Source: Anaerolineae bacterium (GTDB lineage: Bacteria; Chloroflexota; Anaerolineae; Anaerolineales; Villigracilaceae). Taken from it: a DNA stretch of 64,000 bases. Position numbers and translations under genes: made by a program. The notes under the pieces were generated by a model. The model worked only from the letters and a program-made list of their open reading frames with translations. It was not told where the DNA came from and made no database searches. The stretch covers positions 1-64,000 of the forward strand of contig JAJPIZ010000028.1 in NCBI GenBank assembly GCA_021324435.1, given 5' to 3'. Below are positions 52,203 through 60,863 of this stretch, one piece after another. Positions within the stretch are counted from its first letter, which is position 1. Each line of letters opens with the position of its first letter.

Positions 52203-52856
52203 TCAACTTTGAGGCTGTTTCTTTTGTCTGAGCGCCACATAGATTCCGCCTCCGATAATCAAAAGCAGAATCAGGACTTCAACGACCACGATACTTGCGG
52301 GTTGGCTGATTTTGCTCTCGGCATGTAAATTACGAGCTCCGCTTAGAGGAGTAAGATGCCAGGTGAGCGTGTTGCCTTCGGCCTCGTCAGCGTTTTGGAT
52401 GATGGGTTGATCTGGCAAAACGAGCACCCACGTCATAGATGTAAAGCCCGAAAAGCTGGAGTCTCTCGATGAAGTGTCAATGCTGATGTCGTAGTAAAAC
52501 CTTCCGCCGCCGATCTCGAGGCGGTTGATTTGAATTCCCTTCCTCTGTAGATATAGCTGGCGGAGTTGATCCAGATTCTTGAACGAAGTGGTCGTGACGC
52601 ACCAGGTCTCATCGCCGCGCTTTTCTTCAGTCACCGTGATATTTCCCGGATGGGACGCTTGAGCATTGCAGAAATCCTGCGCACTGCTCGGATTCTGCTT
52701 CTCCATGTTCGCCCTCTCCTCCGCAGAAAACCCGACCTCTGTCCGTAATTCGCCCGCCCCACCGGGTTTAATAGCCGTTGTAGACTGGAATTTACACCCC
52801 GCCAGGATCAATGCCGCAACGATCACAACCGCAAATGTTAATTTTCTATGTTTCAT
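52203..52856 (-). CDS. LppM-like lipoprotein (DUF3153-type)
   Basis: A 217-residue lipoprotein with lipobox LILAGC (Cys21), an extracytoplasmic beta-rich domain with two further Cys (DFCNAQ, ETWCVT) likely in a disulfide, and a C-terminal membrane helix (VVVEVLILLLIIGGGIYVAL). The layout with a C-terminal anchor is that of LppM/DUF3153 proteins. GAGGAGG precedes the ATG. Role unknown. Confidence 0.75.
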   Translation of the reverse strand: MKHRKLTFAVVIVAALILAGCKFQSTTAIKPGGAGELRTEVGFSAEERANMEKQNPSSAQDFCNAQASHPGNITVTEEKRGDETWCVTTTSFKNLDQLRQLYLQRKGIQINRLEIGGGRFYYDISIDTSSRDSSFSGFTSMTWVLVLPDQPIIQNADEAEGNTLTWHLTPLSGARNLHAESKISQPASIVVVEVLILLLIIGGGIYVALRQKKQPQS

Positions 52857-52960
52857 ACTGCCTCCTCAGAATCAAACACTGCTTGCATAAATGCCATCGG
52901 GGTACTTCCAGGCCAAGCGTCAGAATGGGCAGACCAAGTATAATATTTCTCTCTAAAAAT

Positions 52961-53934
52961 ATGATGGACAAATTATCTCTCAAAACATCGCCGGCTTTTT
53001 ATGTTCGCAATATTCCGATTCATGGAGATGCGATTCTGGCCCCCATGGATGGCTACTCGGACTGGCCATTCCGGTCGCTGTGCCGCGAACTTGGCTCGGC
53101 CATGAGTTACACGGAATTCGTGCAGGTCGAGAAGATTCTCAGCCGGTCTGACCGCCCCAGCGCGAAACTTTATTATGAAGAAAAAGAGCGACCGGTCGTA
53201 TTTCAAATTTACGGCGATGATCCGGATTTGATTCTGAAAGCTGCGTTGAAAGTCCAGGAGTTGAAGCCGGACATCATTGACATCAACATGGGCTGTCCGG
53301 CAAAAAGCGTTTCGCATCGTGGCGCAGGCGTGGGGATGATGCTCACGCCCTTGAAAATCGCGCGCACATTCAGGAAGTTGACTGCTGCGCTCAAAGTGCC
53401 TGTTACCGGAAAGATGCGTTTAGGCTGGGAGAATTATCGCTCATACAAATTGATTGCCCGCATCGTGGAGGAGAACGGAGGCGCGCTGATCGCCATCCAC
53501 GGACGGACGAAAGAGCAGGCTTACAGCGGCCACGCGGACTGGGACGCGATTGCCGAGGTCAAGGCCGCGGTGAAGATTCCGGTCATCGGAAGCGGGGATG
53601 TGAAAACGGTCCGCGATATTGAACGGATGAAGAGTCACACAAATTGTGACGCGGTTATGATCGGTCGCGCCGCGATTGCCAATCCATGGATCTTCTCCGG
53701 CCTCGATCGCGAACAAGTTCCATCCGAAGAAGTCCGCAAAGTGATGCGGGATCATCTCGAGCGAATATAAAGTTTTACGGCGAAGAAGATGGACAGCGGC
53801 TTTTCCGCAAACATGCCGTGCAGTATTTGTTGTTGAAGAGTCTTTCACGAGAAGAACGCAAAGATATTTTGCGGCAGAGGCCCTCGCACGAATTTGTCGC
53901 GCTTCTGGATCAAATCTACGTCTCCACGATTTAG
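52961..53934 (+). pseudogene. tRNA-dihydrouridine synthase, frameshifted
   Basis: Two overlapping frames together make one normal DusB-like flavoenzyme of about 324 residues: APMDGYSDWPFRSLCRELG, NMGCPAKSVSHRGAGVGMM, GKMRLGW and HGRTKEQAYSG in the first frame (52961-53770), and KFYGEEDGQRLFRKHAVQYL in the second (to 53934). The junction is near 53760-53772, where the first frame hits TAA; adding one base, for example A or G, restores the frame. Either a recent mutation or a sequencing error. Enzymes reduce uridines in the tRNA D loop. Confidence 0.88.
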
Positions 53935-53954
53935 AACATAAATTCTGTTATACT

Positions 53955-53985
53955 GTAGAGCGACTTAGTAAGTCGCTCTACTTTT
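53955..53985 (+). terminator. perfect 13-bp dyad after dus
   Basis: GTAGAGCGACTTA (53955-53967) and TAAGTCGCTCTAC (53969-53981) form a nearly loopless palindrome followed by TTTT. Probably the dus terminator, or another palindromic repeat of the region. A TATACT box overlaps its left end. Confidence 0.6.
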
Positions 53986-53999
53986 ACCGCGAGAGGCCT

Positions 54000-55421
54000 A
54001 TGGCAAAAACACACACACGCTTTGTCTGCCAGGAATGCGGACGCGTATCCGCGTCCTACATGGGTAAATGCCCACAGTGCGGATCGTTCGACAGTATGGT
54101 CGAGGAAATAATTCACGATGAGCCTGTGACCAAAGGCCCCGCCTCGGTGCGCGGACTGACGGGCCGTTCGCAACCGCGACCGATTGGCGAAGTCAGCGGC
54201 GACGCCGAAGATCGCATTCCGCTCCCGATGGGAGAGTTCGCGCGCGTGCTCGGCGGCGGAATCGTGCCCGGCTCCATCGTGCTGGTGGGCGGCGACCCCG
54301 GCATCGGCAAGTCCACACTGATGTTGCAGATGGCAAGCGAGATGGCCGTCAAGAAGCGCGTGTTATACGTTTCAGGCGAGGAGTCCGAGCGACAGATCAA
54401 AATGCGCGCGGCGCGTCTCGGCGATGGGAAAAAAGATTTTCCCGCCAATCTTTTGCTCGTGACCGAGACCAACCTTGAAATCATTCTCAATCACGTCAGC
54501 GATGTGAAGCCCGAACTGTTGATCGTTGACTCGATTCAAACTGTTTATCTTTCCGAATTGGATTCATCGGCCGGCTCGGTCTCGCAAGTGCGCGAGTGTG
54601 CTTCGCAGTTGCGTGAACTTGCCAAGTCCAGCGGCATTTCCATTTTTATCATCGGCCATGTGACCAAAGAGGGCGCCATCGCCGGCCCGCGCGTGCTCGA
54701 ACACATCGTGGATACGGTTCTGTATCTCGAAGGCGACCGCTTCCAGGCCTATCGTCTTCTGCGCTCGGTGAAGAATCGTTTCGGCGCGACCTCCGAGGTC
54801 GGCGTCTTTGAAATGCGCGAGCGCGGCCTGGCCGAAGTGACCAATCCCTCCGAAGCCTTTCTGGCGGAACGCATGATCAACGCGCCCGGTTCCTCCATTG
54901 CTGTGACGATGGAGGGCACGCGTCCCATCCTTGTGGAGATTCAGGGACTCACCTCCCCGACCCAATTCGGCAACGCCCGCCGCACGCCAAACGGCGTGGA
55001 CTTCAACCGGCTGCTGCTCATCGCGGCGGTTCTTACCCGACGCATGGGACTCAAACTCAGCGAGCAGGATGTCTTTGTCAACGTGGTGGGCGGGATTCAA
55101 ATTGATGAACCCGCCGCCGATCTTGCCATTGCCGCGGCGATTGCTTCCTCATGGAAGGATATTTCCGTCCGCGCCGATACGGTGTTGATCGGTGAGATCG
55201 GCCTCGCAGGCGAACTTCGCATGCCCGGCCAAATGCAGACGCGTCTGCGCGAGGCTGCCAAACTCGGTTTCAAAACCGCCATCGTGCCCAAAGCCATCCG
55301 CAAGGGTGAAGGCTGGCCGAAGGATATCGAGATCATCGAGGCGCGGTCGGTGGGTCAAGCCCTGGATGTGGCTTTAACTTCAGAAGCGAGAGAAACACCC
55401 AAGGGGCGGAAAGTTGCGTGA
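54000..55421 (+). CDS. radA: DNA repair protein RadA (Sms)
   Basis: A 473-residue RecA-like branch-migration helicase. The N-terminal zinc finger is CQECG...CPQCG, the Walker A is GGDPGIGKST, the RadA-specific KNRFG motif is present (SVKNRFGATSE), and the C-terminal Lon-like P domain follows (about 310-460). GAGAGG precedes the ATG. It processes recombination intermediates. Confidence 0.97.
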   Translation: MAKTHTRFVCQECGRVSASYMGKCPQCGSFDSMVEEIIHDEPVTKGPASVRGLTGRSQPRPIGEVSGDAEDRIPLPMGEFARVLGGGIVPGSIVLVGGDPGIGKSTLMLQMASEMAVKKRVLYVSGEESERQIKMRAARLGDGKKDFPANLLLVTETNLEIILNHVSDVKPELLIVDSIQTVYLSELDSSAGSVSQVRECASQLRELAKSSGISIFIIGHVTKEGAIAGPRVLEHIVDTVLYLEGDRFQAYRLLRSVKNRFGATSEVGVFEMRERGLAEVTNPSEAFLAERMINAPGSSIAVTMEGTRPILVEIQGLTSPTQFGNARRTPNGVDFNRLLLIAAVLTRRMGLKLSEQDVFVNVVGGIQIDEPAADLAIAAAIASSWKDISVRADTVLIGEIGLAGELRMPGQMQTRLREAAKLGFKTAIVPKAIRKGEGWPKDIEIIEARSVGQALDVALTSEARETPKGRKVA

Positions 55422-55480
55422 GTTCGAGGATGTGACGCGCCAGGCGGGGATTTCATTTACCTCCACCTAATCGGAGTAAA

Positions 55481-55503
55481 AGGTCATATTTCATCCATGA
55501 CCT
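55481..55503. promoter_or_regulatory. AGGTCAT inverted repeat upstream of Rrf2 gene
   Basis: AGGTCAT (55481-55487), nine bases, ATGACCT (55497-55503). A perfect 7-bp dyad about 85 bases before the Rrf2 start, a good candidate for autoregulation by that repressor; TAATCGGAGTAAAAGG just upstream also has the look of an Rrf2/IscR-type site. Confidence 0.45.
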
Positions 55504-55587
55504 CTATCACTTGTTTTGTTCTGGGGGACACAATAAAATCGTGATTGCAGATTAGTATTATCTGTTTTCCGTGGGAAGAAGGACACC

Positions 55588-55992
55588 ATGCAGATTACCC
55601 GTCAGGCAGATTACGCGGTACGTGCGGTTTTGTATCTTGCCCGGCTCGGAAACGCCGAGCGGGCCGCCACCAGCACAGTGGCGGAAGAACAACACATTCC
55701 ACCCTCATTTCTGGCGAAGATCATTTCGCAGTTATCCATCGCCGGCTTGCTTCACACCTCGCGCGGGGCGCGCGGGGGCGTAACGCTGGCCCGTGAGCCA
55801 AAAGAGATCACGCTGCTGGAAGTCATCGAAGCCATTGATGGTCCGATCCAGTTGAATCAATGCGTCGGCGAGGACGGCGCTTGCGCTTTCGACAGCGATT
55901 GCCCGCTCAAGCCGGTCTGGTGCGAGGCGCAAGAGGAATTGGTGAACCGGCTGAAGGGAACCAACTTTGCGCAATTACTCGCGCAAAACTAG
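55588..55992 (+). CDS. Rrf2-family transcriptional regulator
   Basis: A 134-residue winged-helix repressor of the Rrf2/IscR/NsrR type. YAVRAVLYLARLG and LAKIISQLSIAGLLHTSRGARGGV form the DNA-binding domain. Three Cys (NQCVGEDGACAFDSDC) match the iron-sulfur ligand region, so it probably senses Fe-S status, NO or redox state. GAAGGA precedes the ATG. A dyad upstream may be its operator. Confidence 0.95.
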   Translation: MQITRQADYAVRAVLYLARLGNAERAATSTVAEEQHIPPSFLAKIISQLSIAGLLHTSRGARGGVTLAREPKEITLLEVIEAIDGPIQLNQCVGEDGACAFDSDCPLKPVWCEAQEELVNRLKGTNFAQLLAQN

Positions 55993-56012
55993 AAACACAT
56001 CGAATTCAAGGT

Positions 56013-56050
56013 AAAATGACCTCCTGAGAACTTCAGGAGGTCATTTTCTT
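56013..56050 (+). terminator. terminator of Rrf2 gene
   Basis: A 15-bp stem AAAATGACCTCCTGA/TTCAGGAGGTCATTTT (one arm one base longer) with a 4-base loop and T-rich tail. Confidence 0.9.
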
Positions 56051-56065
56051 TTCAGTGAGGAAAAC

Positions 56066-56914
56066 ATGAACAAGGCCAATTTCATCGCTCTGTTGACTGC
56101 ATTGATTGTCACAAGTCTTGCCTGCGCGATACCCGGTCTTTCCGCACCAATTGACTCAGGCCCATTGGATGCCAATTCGCTTTCGACGATTGTCGCGGGG
56201 ACCGCCAACGCCGCCGCGACGCAAACCGCGCTGATCGCGACAAACACTCCGCCTCTCCCCCCGACCGAAACGGCGACCCCCACCGAGACAGCGACTCCAA
56301 CCCCGCGCGTTTCCGCGGAAGGCACGACACTGACCAAACAAAGCGACGGGGCATATCTTTTCATGGATCAACAAGGCGGATACTCCGTCGTGGTGCCATC
56401 GGGCTGGCTGGTCGTTCGCATCAACGAGCAGGAATTTTTGGACGCGTGGGGATTGCCTGAAGCCTCCGATCCGAAACTTCAGAACTTCCTCACCCAATTC
56501 CAAAAAGCCGATCCGAAAGTGTATCGCCTGGTCGGAGCGGACATCACCCCCGAGCATTTCCAGAGAAGTTTTCTCACCAACTTTTTAATCAGCTGGGATC
56601 GAACCAGCGCGCTGACTCTTCAGCAGGAAATTGATCAAGCCAAGAAAGACCTTCCAAAAACGATTCTGCAGGGAGCCAAGATCGGATATGCGGACGTCGG
56701 TCTCACTTCCACTCGAATTCCTGTGGCGATTATGGAAATAAATTGGACGACAAAAGACATCTCCGGCGCAACGGTGAAGGTTTATCAAAAAATCATTGCC
56801 TTCAAGGTCAAGAGCGGCACATTGGCCTTTACTCTGACCACCACGACTGATTTAAAGGATGCACTCATCAATAGTTATGATTTCATGACCGATCAAATCA
56901 AGATGCTCCCATAA
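56066..56914 (+). CDS. lipoprotein of unknown function
   Basis: A 282-residue lipoprotein; signal ends in TSLAC (Cys20), followed by a spacer rich in Ala/Thr/Pro with ETATPTETATPTPR. The rest is a globular domain with one Trp-rich N-terminal part (YSVVVPSGWLVVRI) and a PsbP-like look (VPSGW, about residue 110), a fold that binds small ligands or protein partners. GAGGA precedes the ATG. Role unknown. Confidence 0.78.
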   Translation: MNKANFIALLTALIVTSLACAIPGLSAPIDSGPLDANSLSTIVAGTANAAATQTALIATNTPPLPPTETATPTETATPTPRVSAEGTTLTKQSDGAYLFMDQQGGYSVVVPSGWLVVRINEQEFLDAWGLPEASDPKLQNFLTQFQKADPKVYRLVGADITPEHFQRSFLTNFLISWDRTSALTLQQEIDQAKKDLPKTILQGAKIGYADVGLTSTRIPVAIMEINWTTKDISGATVKVYQKIIAFKVKSGTLAFTLTTTTDLKDALINSYDFMTDQIKMLP

Positions 56915-56925
56915 ATCGGATGCAT

Positions 56926-56963
56926 ATTCCTCTCGGCGTATAATAGCCGGGAGGAATTTTTTT
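56926..56963 (+). terminator. terminator with embedded TATAAT
   Basis: Stem ATTCCTCTCGGC/GCCGGGAGGAAT with one wobble pair around an 8-base loop, followed by seven T. The loop contains TATAAT, so it may double as the -10 box of the hutU gene that follows. Confidence 0.75.
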
Positions 56964-56976
56964 CAAAGGAGAATCC

Positions 56977-58628
56977 ATGTCTGCCCCTCGCACCGTCCGC
57001 GCGCCGCGCGGCACCCAACTCACCTGCAAATCGTGGCTCACCGAAGCCGCCTATCGCATGATCCAAAACAACCTCGACCCTGAAGTCGCCGAGCGGCCAC
57101 AAGACCTCGTCGTCTATGGCGGGCGCGGCCAGGCCGCGCGTTCATGGGAGGCCTTCGACGCAATTCTCGAATCGCTCAAGAATCTCGAAGACGATGAAAC
57201 GCTTCTCGTTCAATCCGGCAAGCCGGTGGTCATATTCAGGACTCACAAGACGCGCCGAAAGTATTGATCGCCAACTCGAACCTCGTGCCGCATTGGGCCA
57301 CATGGGAACACTTCGACGAACTCGCCAAAAAGGGACTCATCATGTACGGCCAGATGACCGCCGGCTCATGGATTTACATTGGCACGCAGGGAATTTTGCA
57401 GGGCACATACGAAACCTTCGGCGCGCTGGCAAAACTCAAAGGCTGGGATTCGCTCAAAGGCAAATTCGTGCTCACGGCCGGTCTCGGCGGGATGGGCGGC
57501 GCACAGCCGCTTGCCATCACCATGAACGAAGGCGTGGGCCTCATCGTCGAAGTGGACAAAGACCGCGCCGAACGCCGCCGCGCCATCGGCTATGTTGACA
57601 CCGTGGTGGATGAACTCGAAGAAGCGATGACTCTTGTGGAAGACGCGGTCAAAGAGAAGAAGCCGCTCTCTGTTGGGTTGATCGGAAACGCGTCAGATGT
57701 GTACAACGAACTCTTTCAGCGTGGAGTCATTCCAGACGTGGTGACCGATCAAACGTCCGCGCATGAGGCGTTGATGTACGTTCCTTCCGGACTTTCAGTG
57801 GCCGCGGCGGACGAGTTACGAAAATCCGACCCTGACAAATACAAACAGATGGCGATGGCTTCGATGGCAAAGCACGTGCGGGCCATGTTGGAATTCCAGC
57901 GCGCCGGCGCGGAAGTTTTTGATTATGGAAATAACATCCGCCAGCAGGCGTACAACCATGGCGTGACCGACGCCTTCGAGTTCCCCGGCTTCGTGCCCGC
58001 GTATATTCGTCCGTTGTTTTGCGAGGGCAAAGGACCATTTCGCTGGGTTGCGCTTTCGGGCGACCCCGAAGATATTTATCGCACCGATGACGCGATCCGC
58101 GAATTGTTTCCCGATGACGCGCATCTGCATCGCTGGCTCAAGATGGCGCGCGAGAAAGTTCCGTTCCAGGGACTGCCGGCGCGCATCTGCTGGCTCGGTT
58201 ACGGCGAACGCGTGAAAGCCGGACTCAAGTTCAATGAACTGGTCGCGAAGGGAATCGTCAAAGCGCCGATCGTGATCGGGCGCGATCATTTGGATTCGGG
58301 ATCGGTCGCATCGCCGAACCGCGAAACGGAATCCATGAAAGACGGCTCGGACGCGATCTCGGACTGGGCCATCCTCAACGCGTTGATCAACGCGGTGGGC
58401 GGCGCGACCTGGGTCTCTTTCCATCATGGCGGCGGCGTGGGCATGGGATATTCGCAACACGCGGGACAAGTCATCGTGGCGGACGGAACGCCGGAGGCCG
58501 CTCGCAGATTGGAACGAGTCCTGACGACGGATCCCGGCATGGGCGTGGTGCGACACGCCGACGCGGGCTATGAAGAAGCCATCGCCGCCGCGAAACGTCA
58601 CGGCATAAAAATGCCAATGTTGAAATAA
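56977..58628 (+). pseudogene. hutU: urocanate hydratase (urocanase), frameshifted
   Basis: Two frames (56977-57267 and from about 57240 to 58628) together encode a normal urocanase of about 550 residues, which converts urocanate to imidazolone propionate in histidine degradation. The N-terminus has [14 protein letters not shown]; the second part has [17 protein letters not shown], the NAD-binding [14 protein letters not shown] and the conserved Cys in [13 protein letters not shown]. The break lies at CACAAGACG (about 57247), where CACAAAGACG would keep the frame. Possibly a sequencing error. AAAGGAG precedes the ATG. No other hut gene is in the window. Confidence 0.93.
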
Positions 58629-58771
58629 TCAACTCAAACGCCAATTGTGTAAATAAGCAAATTCGCGGCATTCGCGTTGAAAAAAATTTCAGGTTTAACA
58701 AGCGGCACGTCAGTTCTTTTATCCTATTGCCGCGCAAAGGATCAAGCCGCATAATCGTGAATGGAGGCAGA

Positions 58772-59524
58772 ATGAAAACGCACAGACTGATTGCCATAAT
58801 TTTTGCGGCCGTGTTGATCCTTGCATGTAATTTCCCGATGTTTGTGCCGTCCACGCAGGCGCCGGCAGGCAATGAAAATTCAAATGGAGGCCCCGCTCCC
58901 CTGGCTTCGGCGACTTCAACATTTACTCCGATCCCTGCTCTCTCGCCGACCGCGACCATCGTTCCAACGCCCGTCATTCCCGAAGTCACGCCGATTTCCG
59001 CCAATGTGAATTGCCGTTCGGGTCCAGATGTTGGATATAGCGCGGTCAGTTACATCAACTTGGGAGAGGTCGCGCAGATCGCAGGCCGCAACGACGACTC
59101 GAGCTGGTGGTATGTGAGGGACCCGCACAATTCCGGTCAGTTCTGCTGGGTCGCGGCCAGTGTTGTCACCACATCAGGAAATCTTGCCGGCCTTCCCGTT
59201 ATTCCACCACCCGCGGCGGTTGTCATTAAAGTCACGGTGGGCGCTTCCGTTGCCAGCCCGGTATATTGCGGCGGGCCGAACGTGATCGAGTTCAGCGGCA
59301 AGATCACTACCAATGGCGCGACCAAAGTGACGTTCCAGTGGGAAATCACGGGAGATAAATCGAACACCACCTCGCCGGAAAGCATCACCTTCAAAGCCGC
59401 GGGCACAAAGAGCGCGCCCGACCCCGGCGCATACAAAGCCGATTGTGGAAATTACACCATCACCCTGCACGTGCTCAGCCCCAACGACATTTCCGCATCG
59501 CAGAATTTCAAAGTGAAGCCATAA
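58772..59524 (+). CDS. lipoprotein with bacterial SH3 domain
   Basis: A 250-residue lipoprotein. Signal with AVLILAC (Cys17), a Pro/Thr/Ala spacer, then an SH3b domain (about 75-145) with NVNCRSGPDVGYSAVSYI and GQFCWVAASVV, the usual wall- or peptide-binding module, and a C-terminal beta-rich domain with two Cys (VYCGGPN, ADCGNYT). GGAGG precedes the ATG. Binding partner unknown. Confidence 0.82.
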   Translation: MKTHRLIAIIFAAVLILACNFPMFVPSTQAPAGNENSNGGPAPLASATSTFTPIPALSPTATIVPTPVIPEVTPISANVNCRSGPDVGYSAVSYINLGEVAQIAGRNDDSSWWYVRDPHNSGQFCWVAASVVTTSGNLAGLPVIPPPAAVVIKVTVGASVASPVYCGGPNVIEFSGKITTNGATKVTFQWEITGDKSNTTSPESITFKAAGTKSAPDPGAYKADCGNYTITLHVLSPNDISASQNFKVKP

Positions 59525-59528
59525 AATA

Positions 59529-59560
59529 ACGGGCGGACTCGAGTCCGCCCGTTTGTATTT
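59529..59560 (+). terminator. palindromic terminator
   Basis: Perfect 24-base palindrome (arm ACGGGCGGACTC at 59529-59540), then TTTGTATTT. Confidence 0.88.
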
Positions 59561-59572
59561 GGAGAGTTCAAC

Positions 59573-60370
59573 ATGCCTTTGATCTATGCCTGCATCGCGC
59601 CTCATGCCGGGGATTTGATTGACGATCCAAACAAAGTCATGCTCACGCGTCGATCCCTGACGCAAATGGGCGCGGCCCTCCAAGCCTTATCTCCCGAAGT
59701 CATTGTCCTCATCAATCCGCACGGATTCCGCGTGCAGGGCGCGTTGAGTGTTTCCATCGCCGAGCGGGCCACCGCGGATTGGTCAGCGGATGTGAAATTG
59801 GATTTCGAAATGGACGCGGCGCTTGCCAGCGCGATTGCAGACGAAGCGACTCAGATGAATGTGCCGGTCGTGCGCTATATTTACGGCGCCAGCGCGGGAC
59901 CCGATTGCTTTGTCCCGCTGGATTGGGGCGCGGTGGTGCCTTTATATTTTCTCGGCCATCGCTTCGAGCCGAAACCGAAACTCGTTCACATCAGCCCCAT
60001 GCGGACTTTACCTTATCAACTCCATTATGACTTTGGCCGCGCCCTCGGACGCGTGATCAAGGCGTCAGACAAACGAATCGCCCTCATCGCCAGCGCCGAC
60101 CAGGGTCATGCGCATGACGCGCACGGACCGTACGGTCTCAATCCCGCTTCCGCGAAATATGATGCCTGGATGCAGGACATCATCCGCTCGAATCGTCTCG
60201 ATGAGCTCCTATCCGCTGATCCAAAACTTGTGGAAGATGGCAAGCCCGACAGCCTGTGGCCGACATTGATCCTTGCGGGTGCGCTGAAAGAAAACCCGAT
60301 GCAGGCAAAATTACTTTCCTACGAAGTCAATGTCTATTTTGGAATCCTGTGCGCGGAGTTCACGCGCTAG
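59573..60370 (+). CDS. class III extradiol ring-cleavage dioxygenase-like (LigB/MEMO fold)
   Basis: A 265-residue protein. CIAPHAG (His11), IVLINPHG (His50), DWGAVVPLYFL and SADQGHAHDAHGPYGLNP are the metal-site and active-site signature of the LigB/AmmeMemoRadiSam-B superfamily. It may cleave an aromatic ring or serve the MEMO-type system; no partner radical-SAM gene is adjacent. GGAGAG precedes the ATG. I prefer the LigB reading. Confidence 0.82.
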   Translation: MPLIYACIAPHAGDLIDDPNKVMLTRRSLTQMGAALQALSPEVIVLINPHGFRVQGALSVSIAERATADWSADVKLDFEMDAALASAIADEATQMNVPVVRYIYGASAGPDCFVPLDWGAVVPLYFLGHRFEPKPKLVHISPMRTLPYQLHYDFGRALGRVIKASDKRIALIASADQGHAHDAHGPYGLNPASAKYDAWMQDIIRSNRLDELLSADPKLVEDGKPDSLWPTLILAGALKENPMQAKLLSYEVNVYFGILCAEFTR

Positions 60371-60394
60371 AAAAAGAGAAGGCGATCTGACGAA

Positions 60395-60612
60395 TCATAT
60401 TTGGCGAGTCGAAATCATTTCCCTGATCCTCCTCACCACCGCGGATCGCGAAGCATCCCTTTCAACTTCATCGTTCCTAAAGCGGATCACCCTCAACCCC
60501 AGCGCGGATCGCGAAGCATCCCCGAAGCGAAGCGTAGGGGGCAACACCTTCTCCCGCCGTTCATCTTCCTCTTTCTGCAAGTCATGGATGTCGCCATCTA
60601 CTTTCAATTGGT
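60395..60612 (-). pseudogene. 3' fragment of a DUF559 (VSR-like) nuclease gene
   Basis: The remaining frame encodes LKVDGDIHDLQKEEDERR and, after a repeat insert, LGLRVIRFRNDEVERD followed by VVRRIREMI: the second half of a PD-(D/E)XK-like DUF559 domain. The N-terminal half and start are missing; a stop codon (TAG) precedes. Two in-frame copies of a DASRSA-coding repeat (60441-60459, 60504-60522) interrupt it. Non-functional remnant. Confidence 0.75.
60441..60522. repeat. two copies of GCGGATCGCGAAGCATCCC
   Basis: Exact 19-base direct copies at 60441-60459 and 60504-60522, both inside the DUF559 remnant. The second is followed by CGAAGCGAAGCGTAGGGG. Confidence 0.9.
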
Positions 60613-60863
60613 ACTAAAATTGGGATGTTGACACCGCTCTACGCGGACCTTCTTTCAAGTATCATATGGATAAAGTCCAGCTAAGAGAAGCGCCGCGCTG
60701 ACTGCCCGAAGGGCGCGTCGAAGCGGGCGGGGGGATAGGTCCCTCCCTGCGCCCTGTCCTGAGCGGAGGGTCGAATAGCCCGCGCTCGTCGGGCGTATCG
60801 AGACCCGCAGTCGAAGGGCTCTTCCCTCCTACGTTTGGACCTACGATTCCAATAGTGTTAGAG
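60613..60863. other. non-coding gap with repeat fragments
   Basis: No gene is seen. It contains CCTGTCCTGAGCGGAGGGTC (60754-60773), a diverged copy of the repeat found in the HAD and helicase genes, and several GTCGAAGGGC/GCGCCC and CGAAGGGCTC stretches of the same kind. The gap separates two GC- and AT-different regions. Confidence 0.5.

Noticed and set aside
55481-55503. reading this dyad as a terminator of radA
   Set aside because: There is no T-run on either side, and it is about 60 bases past the stop; an operator is more likely.
60441-60522. CRISPR array
   Set aside because: Only two 19-base copies, inside a gene remnant, no regular spacers and no cas gene.
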